From JBGSUZ01 sp964404895 (GTDB lineage: Bacteria; Bacillota; Clostridia; Peptostreptococcales; Acidaminobacteraceae), in contig CAYOLV010000001.1 in assembly GCA_964404895.1 (NCBI GenBank), positions 186,001 to 250,000 of the forward strand: a DNA stretch of 64,000 bases. Reading direction: 5' to 3'. Below the pieces are notes generated by a model that had not been told where the DNA came from, did no database searches, and worked only from the letters and a program-made list of their open reading frames with translations. The position numbers and the translations under genes are program-made. Shown in pieces: positions 1 through 8,529 of the stretch (position 1 is the stretch's first letter; the number at the start of each line of letters is the position of its first letter).

Positions 1-200
1 AGGGTATTAATGGACAGTATTCAATTCATTATAAAATAAAAACTCTATTAATGCTACTTAAAACTGGTATATTGACTTGATTTGTCATCAAATATCGGAT
101 AAAATTTCTAGGTTATTCAAAGTAATATTTATGGGAATAAATAGATTAAAAGGCGCCTAGTGGATGGTGCGGTGTTACGTGTATATAGGAGGGATTTATT

Positions 201-1565
201 GTGTCTGTAGAAAAGGACCAAATTGTGCAAGTGGAAATTACAGATCTTGGAGAAAGTGGCGAAGGCATTGGGCGTTTCGAAGGGATGACTATCTTTGTCA
301 ACGGCGGGATTATTGGCGATACGGTTAAGGTGAAGATTCAAACAGTGAAAAAGAATTACGCCATGGGAAAAGTCGTTAAAATGATGAAAGAGTCTCCGTT
401 TAGAGTGGAACCTGCTTGCCCATACTTTAGAAAATGTGGCGGCTGTCAAATTATGAACATGGATTATAATTTGGGGCAGTTGGGTTATAAAGAAAAAGTG
501 GTAAAGGATGCTATTGCTAGAATTGGTGGATTTACAAATGTGGAAGTTCAACCTATTATTGGCATGGACAATCCTTTGAGATATAGAAACAAGGGTCAGT
601 ACCCTGTATCAGCTGGTAAAAATGGAACTGAAATTGGTTTCTTTGAGAAGGCTTCTCATAAAGTGGTAGATATTCAGGATTGCCTTTTGCAAAATGAGAA
701 GCACAAAATGATTAATCAGGTGATTAGAGATTTTGTCAGCGAATTCAAACTTAAAATATACGATGAAAAAGATCATAAAGGCTTGCTCCGTCATGTCATG
801 ATTCGCCACAGTGAAGCATTGGGCGGGTACATGGTGGTGCTTGTGGTGAATGGCCTTGAGATTCCGAAAGAATCAATTTTGCGCGATCGATTATTGGAAG
901 CGGTTCCTGAAATCAAATCTTTGATCTTTAACGAAAACACGACCAAAGGGAACCGTGTCCTTGGGTTCAAGAATAGAGTGATTGCAGGTTCTGAGACGAT
1001 TGAAGATCAAATTGGCAAACTCAAGTTTGAAATTAGCCCTTTGTCGTTCTTCCAAGTGAACCCTACTCAAACGGAGATCCTTTACGGAAAAGCCTTAGAG
1101 TTTGCTGACCTTAAAGGTGAAGAGACAGTCTTTGACATTTACTGCGGGATTGGAACGATTTCACTATTCCTTGCTGAAAAGGCTAAAAAAGTCGTGGGTG
1201 TGGAAGTGATTGCTGAGTCTATTGAAGACGCTAAGGCCAATGCCCTCCGAAATGGCTATGACAACTGTGAATTTTTCACGGGCAAAGCGGAAGAAGTGTT
1301 GCCTAAATTATATGAAGAAGGCTATAAGGCTGACGTAGTGGTGGTTGATCCGCCAAGAAAAGGCTGTGAACCGGAACTTTTGGCGACTATTTTAGAGTTG
1401 AGCCCAGAGAAAATTGTCTACGTCTCTTGTAAGCCATCTACTTTGGCCAGAGATTTAAAAATTCTGTGCGATGGTGGGGCTTATGAGGTTGTAAAGGTTC
1501 AACCAGTGGATCAGTTTCCTATGACGAGTCATGTGGAGTGCGTGGTTAAGCTTGAAAAGCGGTAG
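201..1565 (+). CDS. rlmD: 23S rRNA (uracil-C5)-methyltransferase, RlmD/RumA family
   Basis: This enzyme transfers a methyl group from S-adenosylmethionine to C5 of a uracil in 23S rRNA (U1939 class; Gram-positive homologues can also modify U747). The N-terminal ~60 residues form a TRAM RNA-binding domain. Residues C73, C79 and C82 (C-x5-C-x2-C) with C161 match the 4Fe-4S ligands of the family. The SAM site reads VFDIYCGIGTISLFLA, followed by DPPRKGCEPELL and the catalytic-Cys motif VSCKPSTLARDL near residue 410. The 454-aa length is normal. The GTG start has a good upstream AGGAGGG. It appears monocistronic and ends at its own terminator. Downstream lies a dead serine recombinase, and rlmD/rumA genes are known integration sites in Firmicutes, so the 3' end may once have been an attachment site (inference). 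Confidence 0.95.
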   Translation: MSVEKDQIVQVEITDLGESGEGIGRFEGMTIFVNGGIIGDTVKVKIQTVKKNYAMGKVVKMMKESPFRVEPACPYFRKCGGCQIMNMDYNLGQLGYKEKVVKDAIARIGGFTNVEVQPIIGMDNPLRYRNKGQYPVSAGKNGTEIGFFEKASHKVVDIQDCLLQNEKHKMINQVIRDFVSEFKLKIYDEKDHKGLLRHVMIRHSEALGGYMVVLVVNGLEIPKESILRDRLLEAVPEIKSLIFNENTTKGNRVLGFKNRVIAGSETIEDQIGKLKFEISPLSFFQVNPTQTEILYGKALEFADLKGEETVFDIYCGIGTISLFLAEKAKKVVGVEVIAESIEDAKANALRNGYDNCEFFTGKAEEVLPKLYEEGYKADVVVVDPPRKGCEPELLATILELSPEKIVYVSCKPSTLARDLKILCDGGAYEVVKVQPVDQFPMTSHVECVVKLEKR

Positions 1566-1594
1566 AAGAAAGGAATATCAATATTAATATTTTA

Positions 1595-1635
1595 AGCCAC
1601 TGAGTGCATAGATGACATTCAGTGGCTTTTTATTT
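1595..1635 (+). terminator. Rho-independent terminator after rlmD
   Basis: The arms GCCACTGA and TCAGTGGC flank a short loop and are followed by a T-rich run. It lies about 30 bases after the rlmD stop. Confidence 0.85.
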
Positions 1636-1688
1636 TAGAGAATCTATTGTATTATAATTCACCACACTGTAAAAGTACTAGTTTGTAG

Positions 1689-2541
1689 AATGGAGTTACT
1701 TTCGAGAAAGAGCAGGCGGAGGTTGTAAAACGAGTCTACAGAGAATATCTTAGCGGACAGAGTCTGATTAAGTTAAAAAGATCACTTGAAGCTGATGGAA
1801 TACTGAATGGGGCTGGTCGGTCAAAATGGAATGAAAGCAATATTAAGCAGATCTTAAAGAATGAGAAGTACATTGGAGATGCGCTCCTTCAGAAGACATA
1901 TACAGTCGATATTTTATAAAAGAGACGTGAGGTGAACAACGGTCAAGTTCCTAAGTATTATGTAGAAAATAGCCATGAAGGCATAATTCCAAGAGATGTC
2001 TTTTTAAGGGTCCAGGATGAAATGGCTAGACGAGCAAACCTTACGAATGGAATAACAGCTCATAAGCGCATTTTCAACGGTCTATACGCTCTATCCGGCA
2101 TCGTATTCTGTGCACATTGTGGTAGAGGCTATAAATTCAGCATTTCGTGAAAAAGAAAAGATTATCCCTTTTCTGATTGAGAATGTAAGAAGTAGCCTTG
2201 AGCAAACTGTTGATGATCGTGTTGCTGTGATTGATACTGAGATTAGGAAGCTTCAGCAGCAGCCATTGGCCGGTAGTGGTTTTATGAGCTGTGAGAATGA
2301 TATTGGTACACAAATTAGAATGCTTCGGGAGGAGAAGCTGGCTATTCAAAATGAAGAAGCGTCCGTAAGTGATAGAACAAATCGGATGGAAGAGTTGAAA
2401 GCTTTTCTCGATGAACAATCTTGTGAGTTGAAGGAGTATGATGAGAGTTTTGTTAAAGCTCTGATCGAAAAAATCACAGTTTATGATCATCAGGTCAATA
2501 TAGAGTTTAAGTCTGAGATTGAGATACAGATTGATGAGTAA
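1689..2541 (+). pseudogene. Large serine recombinase remnant
   Basis: The reading frame beginning near 1689 encodes the recombinase-domain signature (EKEQAEVVKRVYREYLSG, then NEKYIGDALLQKTY), an in-frame TAA at 1917-1919, and continues with KYYVENSHEGIIPRDVF and the start of a zinc ribbon (FCAHCGRGY). A stop and frame change at about 2140 join it to a C-terminal coiled-coil piece that ends at 2541 (ALIEKITVYDHQVNIEF, typical of the end of these recombinases). The catalytic N-terminal resolvase domain with its serine is absent, as is part of the zinc-ribbon region. It therefore cannot be active. It is probably what remains of the integrase of an element that entered next to rlmD. Confidence 0.85.
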
Positions 2542-2556
2542 TATTTCTTAATATTT

Positions 2557-2588
2557 CGCCGTTTTCCAATCTAGAACGGCGATTTTTC
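2557..2588 (+). terminator. Terminator after the recombinase remnant
   Basis: Stem CGCCGTT/AACGGCG with a short loop followed by ATTTTT. It separates the recombinase debris from the FtsK-like gene. Confidence 0.8.
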
Positions 2589-2678
2589 TTGAATGTTAGG
2601 TCAGAAAAAATTAAAATCAATATACAGAACATTATGAGAAACGCAACAATGTGAATGGTATTGTGCGAGGTGATAAGT

Positions 2679-5180
2679 ATGACAAATTTTTATGATAGTT
2701 CCTTGTTTGAAGAAGTTAATGAGCATTTATTTCCAACTGATTTACAAGTTGGTCGATTAAACTCTACAATTTCCAATAAAGGTGTCAATTATAAAGCAAT
2801 TCTCCCCTATAATAAAGGGATTGGATTTATTTATGATAAAAGTAATATGAAGCTGGTGTATGATCAAATTCAGTTTTCGGTATTGAAAGTATTGAATTTT
2901 GCAGAGCCGGGCTCTGTAAAAATTAGTATCATTGACTATAGTATCAATAATAATTTTAAAATACTCACGAGATTAAAAAGTGTTTTAAAAACCAATCTTC
3001 AATTCATTACTGATATGCAGAAGTGTAATAACTTTATGATGCAATTTAAGGATTTTATAAGGGATTGTTGGCACAATCATCTAGGACATAATGAAACGAT
3101 TTTTGAGTACAATCAAAAGAACTTGGTTGGAATTGCTCACAATGTTATAGTTTTCAACATTACTGGTTCAAAACTGAATAAAGATGATTATGAAGTGTTC
3201 TTAAATATAGAATCAATTGCTGAAACATTAGGTATAATCCTTCTTTACGCTATAGATATATCAGAGATTGAGAAATATCATGAGATTGAATGGTGTAAAA
3301 AGAATGGTGAAATGATTGAGTATACGTCATTAAGCACAGAACAAGTGAGTTTGTTTAATGAGGTTCTATCAAAATCAATAATAATAAAGGCATCAGCGCC
3401 AGGTATCGAAGGCTTTGAAAATATTCCTGCTGAATATATACATGCAATGCGGAATTATTCATATAAATTATCGGAGTACAGTGATGAAGATATTGACATA
3501 ATGATCAACCATTTATCAAATAAGTATGTTGATAATGCAAATACGGTAGTAAGAACTGAGTTAGATTCAAATGTGAATTGGAATGGAAATTCATCTGACT
3601 CAGTACATATACCAATAGGACATCTTGAAAATGGAAATGTTCTTGGAATTGATTTGTACACCAATAATAGTACCATTTGTCATGCAATAATTGGAGGTAT
3701 AACAAGTTCTGGTAAGACAATATTACTTCACAATATAATTCAGAATGCAGCAAAGGCGTATGCACCTGATGAATTACAATTTGTAATGTTGGATTATAAA
3801 GACGGTTCTGAATTTATGTGTTATGAGCATTTTCCTCATGCAAGAATTATTGGAGGTGATGGACGCCGAGAGACAGGATTAGAAGTGTTAAGATGGATAA
3901 AGAAAGAAATGGATTTTAGGAGTGATCTGTTCACAGATACATGCACAGATAGCAACTCAAGCTATCGAAGAAAAACGAATAAAAAAATGCCTAGATTAAT
4001 CGTGATTATTGACGAATATTGGAAGCTGTTTGGTGATGATAGATTGGGCAGAGAGGTACTCTCAATTATTGATGAAATATCACGTCAAGGGAGAACTCGT
4101 GCAGTTAATCTGATACTTAGTTCCCAGGACTTAAAAGGATTACAAAGTATAAATATTTCCAATTTCCAGCTTAGAGTTGCACTTAAGATGTCGCTTGAAG
4201 ACTCGAAACGTATCCTTGTGGAAGGTAATTATCAGGCAGCGGATTTAAGAGGAAATGGGGATGGAATCTTCAATGATAATTTAGGTTCAATAAGCTCAAA
4301 TATAAGGTTTCAAACTTCGTGGATTGATAAAGAGCAGGTTTTTGAGTTTGTTAATCAATTAGAAGCAAAAGCACAAAATGAGTTTGTTGAGTATCCTAAA
4401 ACAATTGTTAGAGAAAAAGGTAGAAAGATTTACCTTAATAAAGTAGTCGCCGAGGAAACTCGATGTGGTTATTTTGAGAACAATCAATTTAGATTTGCTA
4501 TCGGGGAAACTTTTAGTTTAGATGCACCTCCAGTATTTATCGATTTAAAGAAAAGAGTTGGCGGAAATGTTTTAATAGCTGGGAATGACGAACATACACA
4601 AACATTAATTCTGGAGTTAATTACATCTCAAGTACTATCAGCAAATTCAACTTCGGTATTCTTGATTGATTTTTTGGATCAATTACATCATTTGACTACA
4701 AAATATATTGCTCCTGAGGAAGAAACATTTGTATATATCGGTAGTGAGGAATTTCGAGGTGATTGGACAGAAAATGGAGAGTTTCAATATCCCTTTATAA
4801 GTTACTTGAAAGCCAGTGTAAAAGAAACAGATGAATCTGCCATAGTTTTTCTTGTGTCACCATATAGTGATGTTCGAATGAGAAAAAACGGATCAATTAG
4901 GACGATGCCTGTTATTTCAGAAATACAAAATATTATGAAAATTGGAGCGAGTAGAGGTATTCATTTTGTTATAATTGAAAAAGGATATAAACAGTTAAAT
5001 GAGGTCTTCGATATCAACTCATTATTATTGGAATGTGAAACAAGAATCGCTCTAAGTGGAACTGATTCATACAAAATATTGGACGGTGGTAATCCCTCAA
5101 TGAGCATAGATGGACAGAACTTTGCAATTGTTGAAAATATAAATATGTTAAAACCAATTGAAGTCTATAATATTGACTAA
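2679..5180 (+). CDS. FtsK/SpoIIIE-type ATPase, soluble, two ATPase lobes (second degenerate)
   Basis: An 833-aa P-loop ATPase of the FtsK/SpoIIIE/EccC class. The start chosen is the ATG at 2679, six bases after GAGGTG; an ATG at 2655 has no ribosome site. Walker A is GGITSSGKT at residues 339-347 and Walker B is LIVIIDE with D445/E446, followed by RQGRTRAVNLILSSQDL, the equivalent of the FtsK 'RAxGIHLILATQ' segment. Around residues 625-680 a second lobe reads NVLIAGNDEHTQT, where the GK[ST] of a P-loop is lost, then VFLIDFLDQL; EssC/EccC translocases also carry degenerate second and third ATPase domains. No transmembrane helix, FHA domain or gamma DNA-reading domain is seen, so it is neither a cell-division FtsK nor a standard EssC. 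It heads a tight operon with two WxD hairpin proteins. A role as motor of a type VII-like secretion or DNA/protein translocation system is inference. Confidence 0.8.
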   Translation: MTNFYDSSLFEEVNEHLFPTDLQVGRLNSTISNKGVNYKAILPYNKGIGFIYDKSNMKLVYDQIQFSVLKVLNFAEPGSVKISIIDYSINNNFKILTRLKSVLKTNLQFITDMQKCNNFMMQFKDFIRDCWHNHLGHNETIFEYNQKNLVGIAHNVIVFNITGSKLNKDDYEVFLNIESIAETLGIILLYAIDISEIEKYHEIEWCKKNGEMIEYTSLSTEQVSLFNEVLSKSIIIKASAPGIEGFENIPAEYIHAMRNYSYKLSEYSDEDIDIMINHLSNKYVDNANTVVRTELDSNVNWNGNSSDSVHIPIGHLENGNVLGIDLYTNNSTICHAIIGGITSSGKTILLHNIIQNAAKAYAPDELQFVMLDYKDGSEFMCYEHFPHARIIGGDGRRETGLEVLRWIKKEMDFRSDLFTDTCTDSNSSYRRKTNKKMPRLIVIIDEYWKLFGDDRLGREVLSIIDEISRQGRTRAVNLILSSQDLKGLQSINISNFQLRVALKMSLEDSKRILVEGNYQAADLRGNGDGIFNDNLGSISSNIRFQTSWIDKEQVFEFVNQLEAKAQNEFVEYPKTIVREKGRKIYLNKVVAEETRCGYFENNQFRFAIGETFSLDAPPVFIDLKKRVGGNVLIAGNDEHTQTLILELITSQVLSANSTSVFLIDFLDQLHHLTTKYIAPEEETFVYIGSEEFRGDWTENGEFQYPFISYLKASVKETDESAIVFLVSPYSDVRMRKNGSIRTMPVISEIQNIMKIGASRGIHFVIIEKGYKQLNEVFDINSLLLECETRIALSGTDSYKILDGGNPSMSIDGQNFAIVENINMLKPIEVYNID

Positions 5181-5201
5181 TAATTTGCTTGGAGGTATTT
5201 T

Positions 5202-5720
5202 ATGTTTGATCCGTTAAATCCAGATTTGACTAGAGAAGGAAGAAAAGATGGACAAAAGTTAAGAGAAGAGAATGAACCTAAAGACTCCCGTGGAATGATG
5301 AAGCAGTGGAAGACATGGGTTCATGGCAAAGATGCCCAAAATTCGTATTGCGAGGGTCTCAATCAAGGATATAACGTGGTTAATGCGAATACTATTTCTA
5401 ATTCAAATTTACTGTTTAATACATCAAGAACTGTGAGCAGCCTATTATCAGCACAAGGGAATGAAATATACGCTCATGTTGATATGGCTGGTCTAAAAAA
5501 ATTCTTAGAGGAATTAAAGCTCTTTGTAAGTGAAATTGAAAATGCACACGATGATTTAAATTCCTTTGCTCATAATATGGTCAAGAATGAGTCTTGGGAT
5601 GACCCTGGCTATATTGAATTTATGAACTTATTCAGAAACAATATAGATCATCAAACAAAAGAGATAATAAATAAAACCAATGATGAGGTAATAAAACGGC
5701 TCATACAAATAATCGGTTAG
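5202..5720 (+). CDS. WxD helical-hairpin protein with N-terminal extension
   Basis: A 172-aa protein 21 bases after the ATPase gene, with a strong TTGGAGG site. The last ~80 residues are predicted helical and align without gaps, over 47 positions, to the next gene: both have D-M-x-x-L-x-K, then exactly 39 residues from that D to a Trp, and the motif W-x-D-x-x-Y-x-x-F (here SWDDPGYIEF). A central W-x-G in a two-helix protein is the hallmark of WXG100 type VII substrates, so this may be a variant with D in place of G. The N-terminal ~90 residues are charged and Gly/Asn-rich and not recognised. No signal peptide or membrane segment. Function unknown; a substrate, partner or chaperone of the ATPase is a guess based on position and layout. 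Confidence 0.7.
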   Translation: MFDPLNPDLTREGRKDGQKLREENEPKDSRGMMKQWKTWVHGKDAQNSYCEGLNQGYNVVNANTISNSNLLFNTSRTVSSLLSAQGNEIYAHVDMAGLKKFLEELKLFVSEIENAHDDLNSFAHNMVKNESWDDPGYIEFMNLFRNNIDHQTKEIINKTNDEVIKRLIQIIG

Positions 5721-5730
5721 GAGGATGACC

Positions 5731-6012
5731 ATGAGTGTAATAAAGTGTGACATGACTGAACTTGTTAAACTTGCAAATCGGATAGATGAGTTTGATAAGA
5801 CAGTTAGTTTGGCATATGAAAGACTTTTTAATGCCTTTAATGAGTTGTACACCAACCAGTTATGGACTGATGAGAAGTATATGGCATTTAAAGAAAATCA
5901 AATGAGTCCTCTTGAGGAGACTATAAACAGGTTGTTTGTTAAATTAGATGATCCAATCAGAGAATTTTTGAAAGACTATTATAAAGAACTCCAAGATTAT
6001 AATAATCGATGA
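5731..6012 (+). CDS. Small WxD helical-hairpin protein (WXG100-like layout)
   Basis: A 93-aa all-helical protein. TTAGGAGG ends at 5724, so the ATG at 5731 is better spaced than the ATG at 5725. Trp45-x-Asp47 lies in the middle of the chain (QLWTDEKYMAF), as the W-x-G turn does in ~100-aa WXG100 proteins, and the sequence aligns gap-free with the C-terminal half of the upstream 172-aa protein. No signal peptide. A 219-bp, almost identical second copy lies at 6829-7047 and a third tail fragment at 8473-8512, each directly upstream of a module protein gene, so this gene and the following gene behave as one duplicating cassette. Homology to true WXG100 proteins is not proven. Confidence 0.7.
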   Translation: MSVIKCDMTELVKLANRIDEFDKTVSLAYERLFNAFNELYTNQLWTDEKYMAFKENQMSPLEETINRLFVKLDDPIREFLKDYYKELQDYNNR

Positions 6013-6032
6013 ATACAGGGGTGAAATAAGAC

Positions 6033-6761
6033 ATGAGTAATGATTACCTAGCGCATTTAGAGAAAGAAAGACATAATGAATATATATATAAATTGGATGG
6101 ATATTGTGAGATTAATAAAAAAATTATATCTAGATTTAAAGGCATCGAAAATCAGTTTAAAGACTGGAAAGATGACGCAAGTAAGTTAGCAGCGATAGAA
6201 CATTTTTTTGAAAATGAAAAGATCGTTAGTAAGATGTTATTGGCTATCTTTCAGCAATTAGAAGAAATGTCTGACAATATTATTTATGAAGAATTAAGCA
6301 ATATAATCCATAAGATTTATGGTGAAATGACAATCGGGGAAGTGGAACTTTACAATAAAAAATTGGTAAGTTCTATAGATGTCAACAATAAAATGGTTAT
6401 GGAGAGTGAGAAAGAAGAAATAAGGATAAAAGAGGAAGTCGAGAAAAGAAAACTTGAAGAAGAAAATAGAAAAAGAAAAGAAGAGGCTGATATTCGGAAA
6501 CGAGAAGAAGATAAAAGAAAACGAGAAGAAACTGAGCGATATAATTCATTAATAGATAAAAAATTAAGTTTAGAAAAAGCAAAAGAACGGAAGATAGAAA
6601 AATATTTTATGATAGGTTTTTTTTCTTTTGGTATTGGATTAATATTTTTTTTATTATGGAGCGAAAATGAAGTGCCTGCATTTTTTGTATTTGTTGGTTT
6701 CTTGCTAATGTGTATAAGTATAATAGTGCATAAAATTTACGAATGGTGGAATAACAGATAA
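6033..6761 (+). CDS. Module protein A: shared N-terminal module, charged coiled coil, two membrane segments
   Basis: A 242-aa protein not recognised by family. Residues 1-130 form the shared module (starts MSNDYLAHLEKER; FKGIENQF; AIEHFFENEK; MTIGEVELYNKKL), which recurs in the proteins at 7072 and 8530. Residues ~130-185 are almost pure K/E/R heptads (coiled coil). Residues ~190-208 and 214-233 are two hydrophobic segments separated by SENEVP, giving a C-terminal membrane hairpin. There is no N-terminal signal, so the module and coiled coil should be cytoplasmic. Its gene follows the WxD gene by 20 bases in the same operon. It may be a membrane anchor or effector for the ATPase/WxD proteins (inference). 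Confidence 0.75.
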   Translation: MSNDYLAHLEKERHNEYIYKLDGYCEINKKIISRFKGIENQFKDWKDDASKLAAIEHFFENEKIVSKMLLAIFQQLEEMSDNIIYEELSNIIHKIYGEMTIGEVELYNKKLVSSIDVNNKMVMESEKEEIRIKEEVEKRKLEEENRKRKEEADIRKREEDKRKREETERYNSLIDKKLSLEKAKERKIEKYFMIGFFSFGIGLIFFLLWSENEVPAFFVFVGFLLMCISIIVHKIYEWWNNR

Positions 6762-6762
6762 A

Positions 6763-7047
6763 TTTGAAGTATTAGAAGTGTGTGCCAATAATCGTATGGT
6801 GCTAGCGAAATCGGTATCATAATCAATTGATAAGACAGTTAGTATAGCACATGAAAGACTTTTTAATGCCTTTAATGAGTTGTACACCAACCAATTATGG
6901 ACTGATGAGAAGTATATTGCATTTAAAGAAAATCAAATGAGTCCTCTTGAGGAGACTATAAACAGGTTGTTTGTTAAATTAGATGATCCAATCAGAGAAT
7001 TTTTGAAAGACTATTATAAAGAACTCCAAGATTATAATAATCGATGA
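6763..7047 (+). pseudogene. Second copy of the WxD gene, inactivated
   Basis: Positions 6829-7047 match 5794-6012 base for base without gaps, with only a handful of substitutions, and end in the same YNNR-stop. Upstream of that the frame is still open but the sequence has diverged, and a TAA at 6820-6822 stops it. No ATG or GTG start with a ribosome site lies between this stop and the conserved region. The copy is followed by the second module gene, repeating the order of copy 1. The sharp change from near-identity to divergence at 6829 suggests recent duplication or gene conversion. Confidence 0.75.
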
Positions 7048-7071
7048 ATACAAGTGGGGGGAAAATAATAC

Positions 7072-8031
7072 ATGAGCAATGAGTACTTAGCGCATTTAGA
7101 GAGAGAAAGATATAACGAATATATAAATAAGTTAGACGGATATTGTGAGATTAACAAGAAAATGATATCTCGATTTAAAGGGATCGAAAATCAATTTAAG
7201 AATTGGAGAACTGACTCAAGTAAATTATCCGCTATAGAACATTTTTTTGAGAATGAAAAGAACGTTAGTAAGATGTTAATACGTATCGTTGAGCAATTAG
7301 AAGAAATCACTGAGAACATTATTTATGAAGAATTAAGTAATATAATACAGAAGATTTATGAGGAAATGACAATCGGTGAAGTGGAACTTTACAATAAAAA
7401 ATTGGTTAGTTTTATAGATATCAACAATAGAATGGTTATGGATAAAGAAGAAGAAGAAAAAAGGATAAAAGAGGAAGCAGAGAAAAGAAAAATCGAAGAA
7501 GATAATAGAAAAAGGAAAGAAGAAGCTGATAGAAGGAAACGAGAAGAAGAAAAAAGACGAAAAGCTGAGGCAGATGCAAAAAGAAAGGCGGATGACGAGA
7601 AGCGCATAAAGGAAGAAGAAATTAAGAGAATTCAGGATAAAGTAAATCTGGATAAGAAACTTGAGGGTTTGAAAGAGGAGCTTTGTGTAATTCCCTTTGC
7701 GGTGATGTTTTTATTATCTGTAATAATAGCGTTGATTAATGAGCATTACGGGTATTCTTTAGGGTTTATTTGGGTGTTCGGGGGAGCGGGCATAAGTTAT
7801 TTAATTTATAAGAATGTTAGGAATGAGAGTCTAATAAAAGCATTGGATAAAGATAATGAAACTCCTGCATTAATACTATCGGGAGTATTGATAATTGTTT
7901 TTTGTGTGAAGTTTTTTATTAACGGGACACTATCGTGGGGAATGATTCCAGGTTTTGCGTTCTTTGCTTTTATGTCATACCATTTTTTTAAAGGGATTGG
8001 TGTGATTTATTTTGCCTTTTTTAAAGATTAA
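7072..8031 (+). CDS. Module protein B: shared N-terminal module, long coiled coil, four to five membrane segments
   Basis: A 319-aa paralogue of module protein A with a GTGGGGGG ribosome site. Residues 1-135 are nearly the same as in A (MSNEYLAHLERER, KLDGYCEINKK, FKGIENQF, MTIGEVELYNKKL). Residues ~125-200 are a longer K/E/R/D coiled coil (repeats such as RKREEEKRRKAEADAKRK). From about residue 203 the C-terminus diverges completely and holds four or five hydrophobic segments (VIPFAVMFLLSVIIALI; LGFIWVFGGAGISYLIY; ALILSGVLIIVFCVKFFI; a last pair before the stop). Same N-module with a different membrane part fits module shuffling. Family not recognised. Confidence 0.75.
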   Translation: MSNEYLAHLERERYNEYINKLDGYCEINKKMISRFKGIENQFKNWRTDSSKLSAIEHFFENEKNVSKMLIRIVEQLEEITENIIYEELSNIIQKIYEEMTIGEVELYNKKLVSFIDINNRMVMDKEEEEKRIKEEAEKRKIEEDNRKRKEEADRRKREEEKRRKAEADAKRKADDEKRIKEEEIKRIQDKVNLDKKLEGLKEELCVIPFAVMFLLSVIIALINEHYGYSLGFIWVFGGAGISYLIYKNVRNESLIKALDKDNETPALILSGVLIIVFCVKFFINGTLSWGMIPGFAFFAFMSYHFFKGIGVIYFAFFKD

Positions 8032-8057
8032 TAAGGGATATATTTTCTTATATGGGG

Positions 8058-8165
8058 GACAATTGTAATGGGTGTTTTTACATCATCATCCGAATTCCAG
8101 CCATCCTTATGAGATTAAAGAGTCTGGGATAGTCCTGTTAAAACTGGGCAAAAGGTCTAAATTAG
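8058..8165 (+). repeat. Decayed tail sequence, copy 1 (similar to 10131-10206)
   Basis: This stretch repeats in degenerate form at 10131-10206: both contain ATGGGTGTTTT-ACxTCATCATC, then an AACTCC/AATTCC-like segment, then GTCCTxTT. In one frame both read WVF-x-HH-x-NS-x-H followed by VLL, which resembles the end of RlmD-type methyltransferases (HVE-x-VV-x-L). It sits just after module gene B. It could be the remains of an old attachment-site duplication or of a shared gene tail; the methyltransferase link is tentative. Confidence 0.45.
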
Positions 8166-8282
8166 TTAGTAATTATATATGACGAGCATGCAACTTGACA
8201 TATTCGGTTTTGGTTTACACAAAATTCTTGACAGGCCCTAGAGTTTAGGACATCATTACATTTCATTAAGGAGAACATAAGT

Positions 8283-8408
8283 ATAAAGAACGATGATTAT
8301 TTAGATATGTTGAGAAAGAATGAACATAATGAAGTAACTAATGAGTTGAAAACTCTTTATGATGTCTATGAACCAATTCTAAAAAAGTTTAAAGGGCTGG
8401 ATGAGTAG
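8283..8408 (+). pseudogene. Orphan N-terminal fragment of a module gene
   Basis: An AAGGAG site is followed by an open frame that reads KNDDYLDMLRKNEHNE and ends FKGLDE-stop at 8406-8408. It matches the first ~40 residues of the module proteins (N-D/E-Y-L at the start, FKGI at about residue 35). There is no ATG start in frame before NDDYL; the codon at the expected position is ATA. It is probably the truncated start of another family member. Confidence 0.65.
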
Positions 8409-8529
8409 ATGATTTTGTGGATTTCAGATAGTGTGAATTTGATATTTAATGTTTAAATGCATGCTTGTAATCTTTAAGATATAAGGAACTTCAAGAGTAT
8501 AACAATCAATGAAAATAAGGGGAATAACA
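8409..8529 (+). other. Gap holding the 3' tail of a third WxD copy
   Basis: At 8473-8512 the bases encoding the end of the WxD protein (AAGGAACTTCAAGAGTATAA, then CAATCAATGA) and the following spacer to the next gene are recognisable, in the same position relative to the module gene at 8530 as in copies 1 and 2. The rest of the gap (8409-8472) shows nothing further. Confidence 0.55.

Noticed and set aside
2110..2541. Separate 143-aa gene
   Set aside because: Its sequence is the C-terminal coiled coil of a large serine recombinase and follows the other recombinase fragment directly; it is a piece of one pseudogene.
2679..5180. Cell-division DNA translocase FtsK or SpoIIIE
   Set aside because: No membrane segments and no gamma domain; the second ATPase lobe and operon context differ.
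7389..7607. Minus-strand Ser/Phe-rich frame
   Set aside because: It is the reverse of the K/E-rich coiled-coil codons of module protein B.
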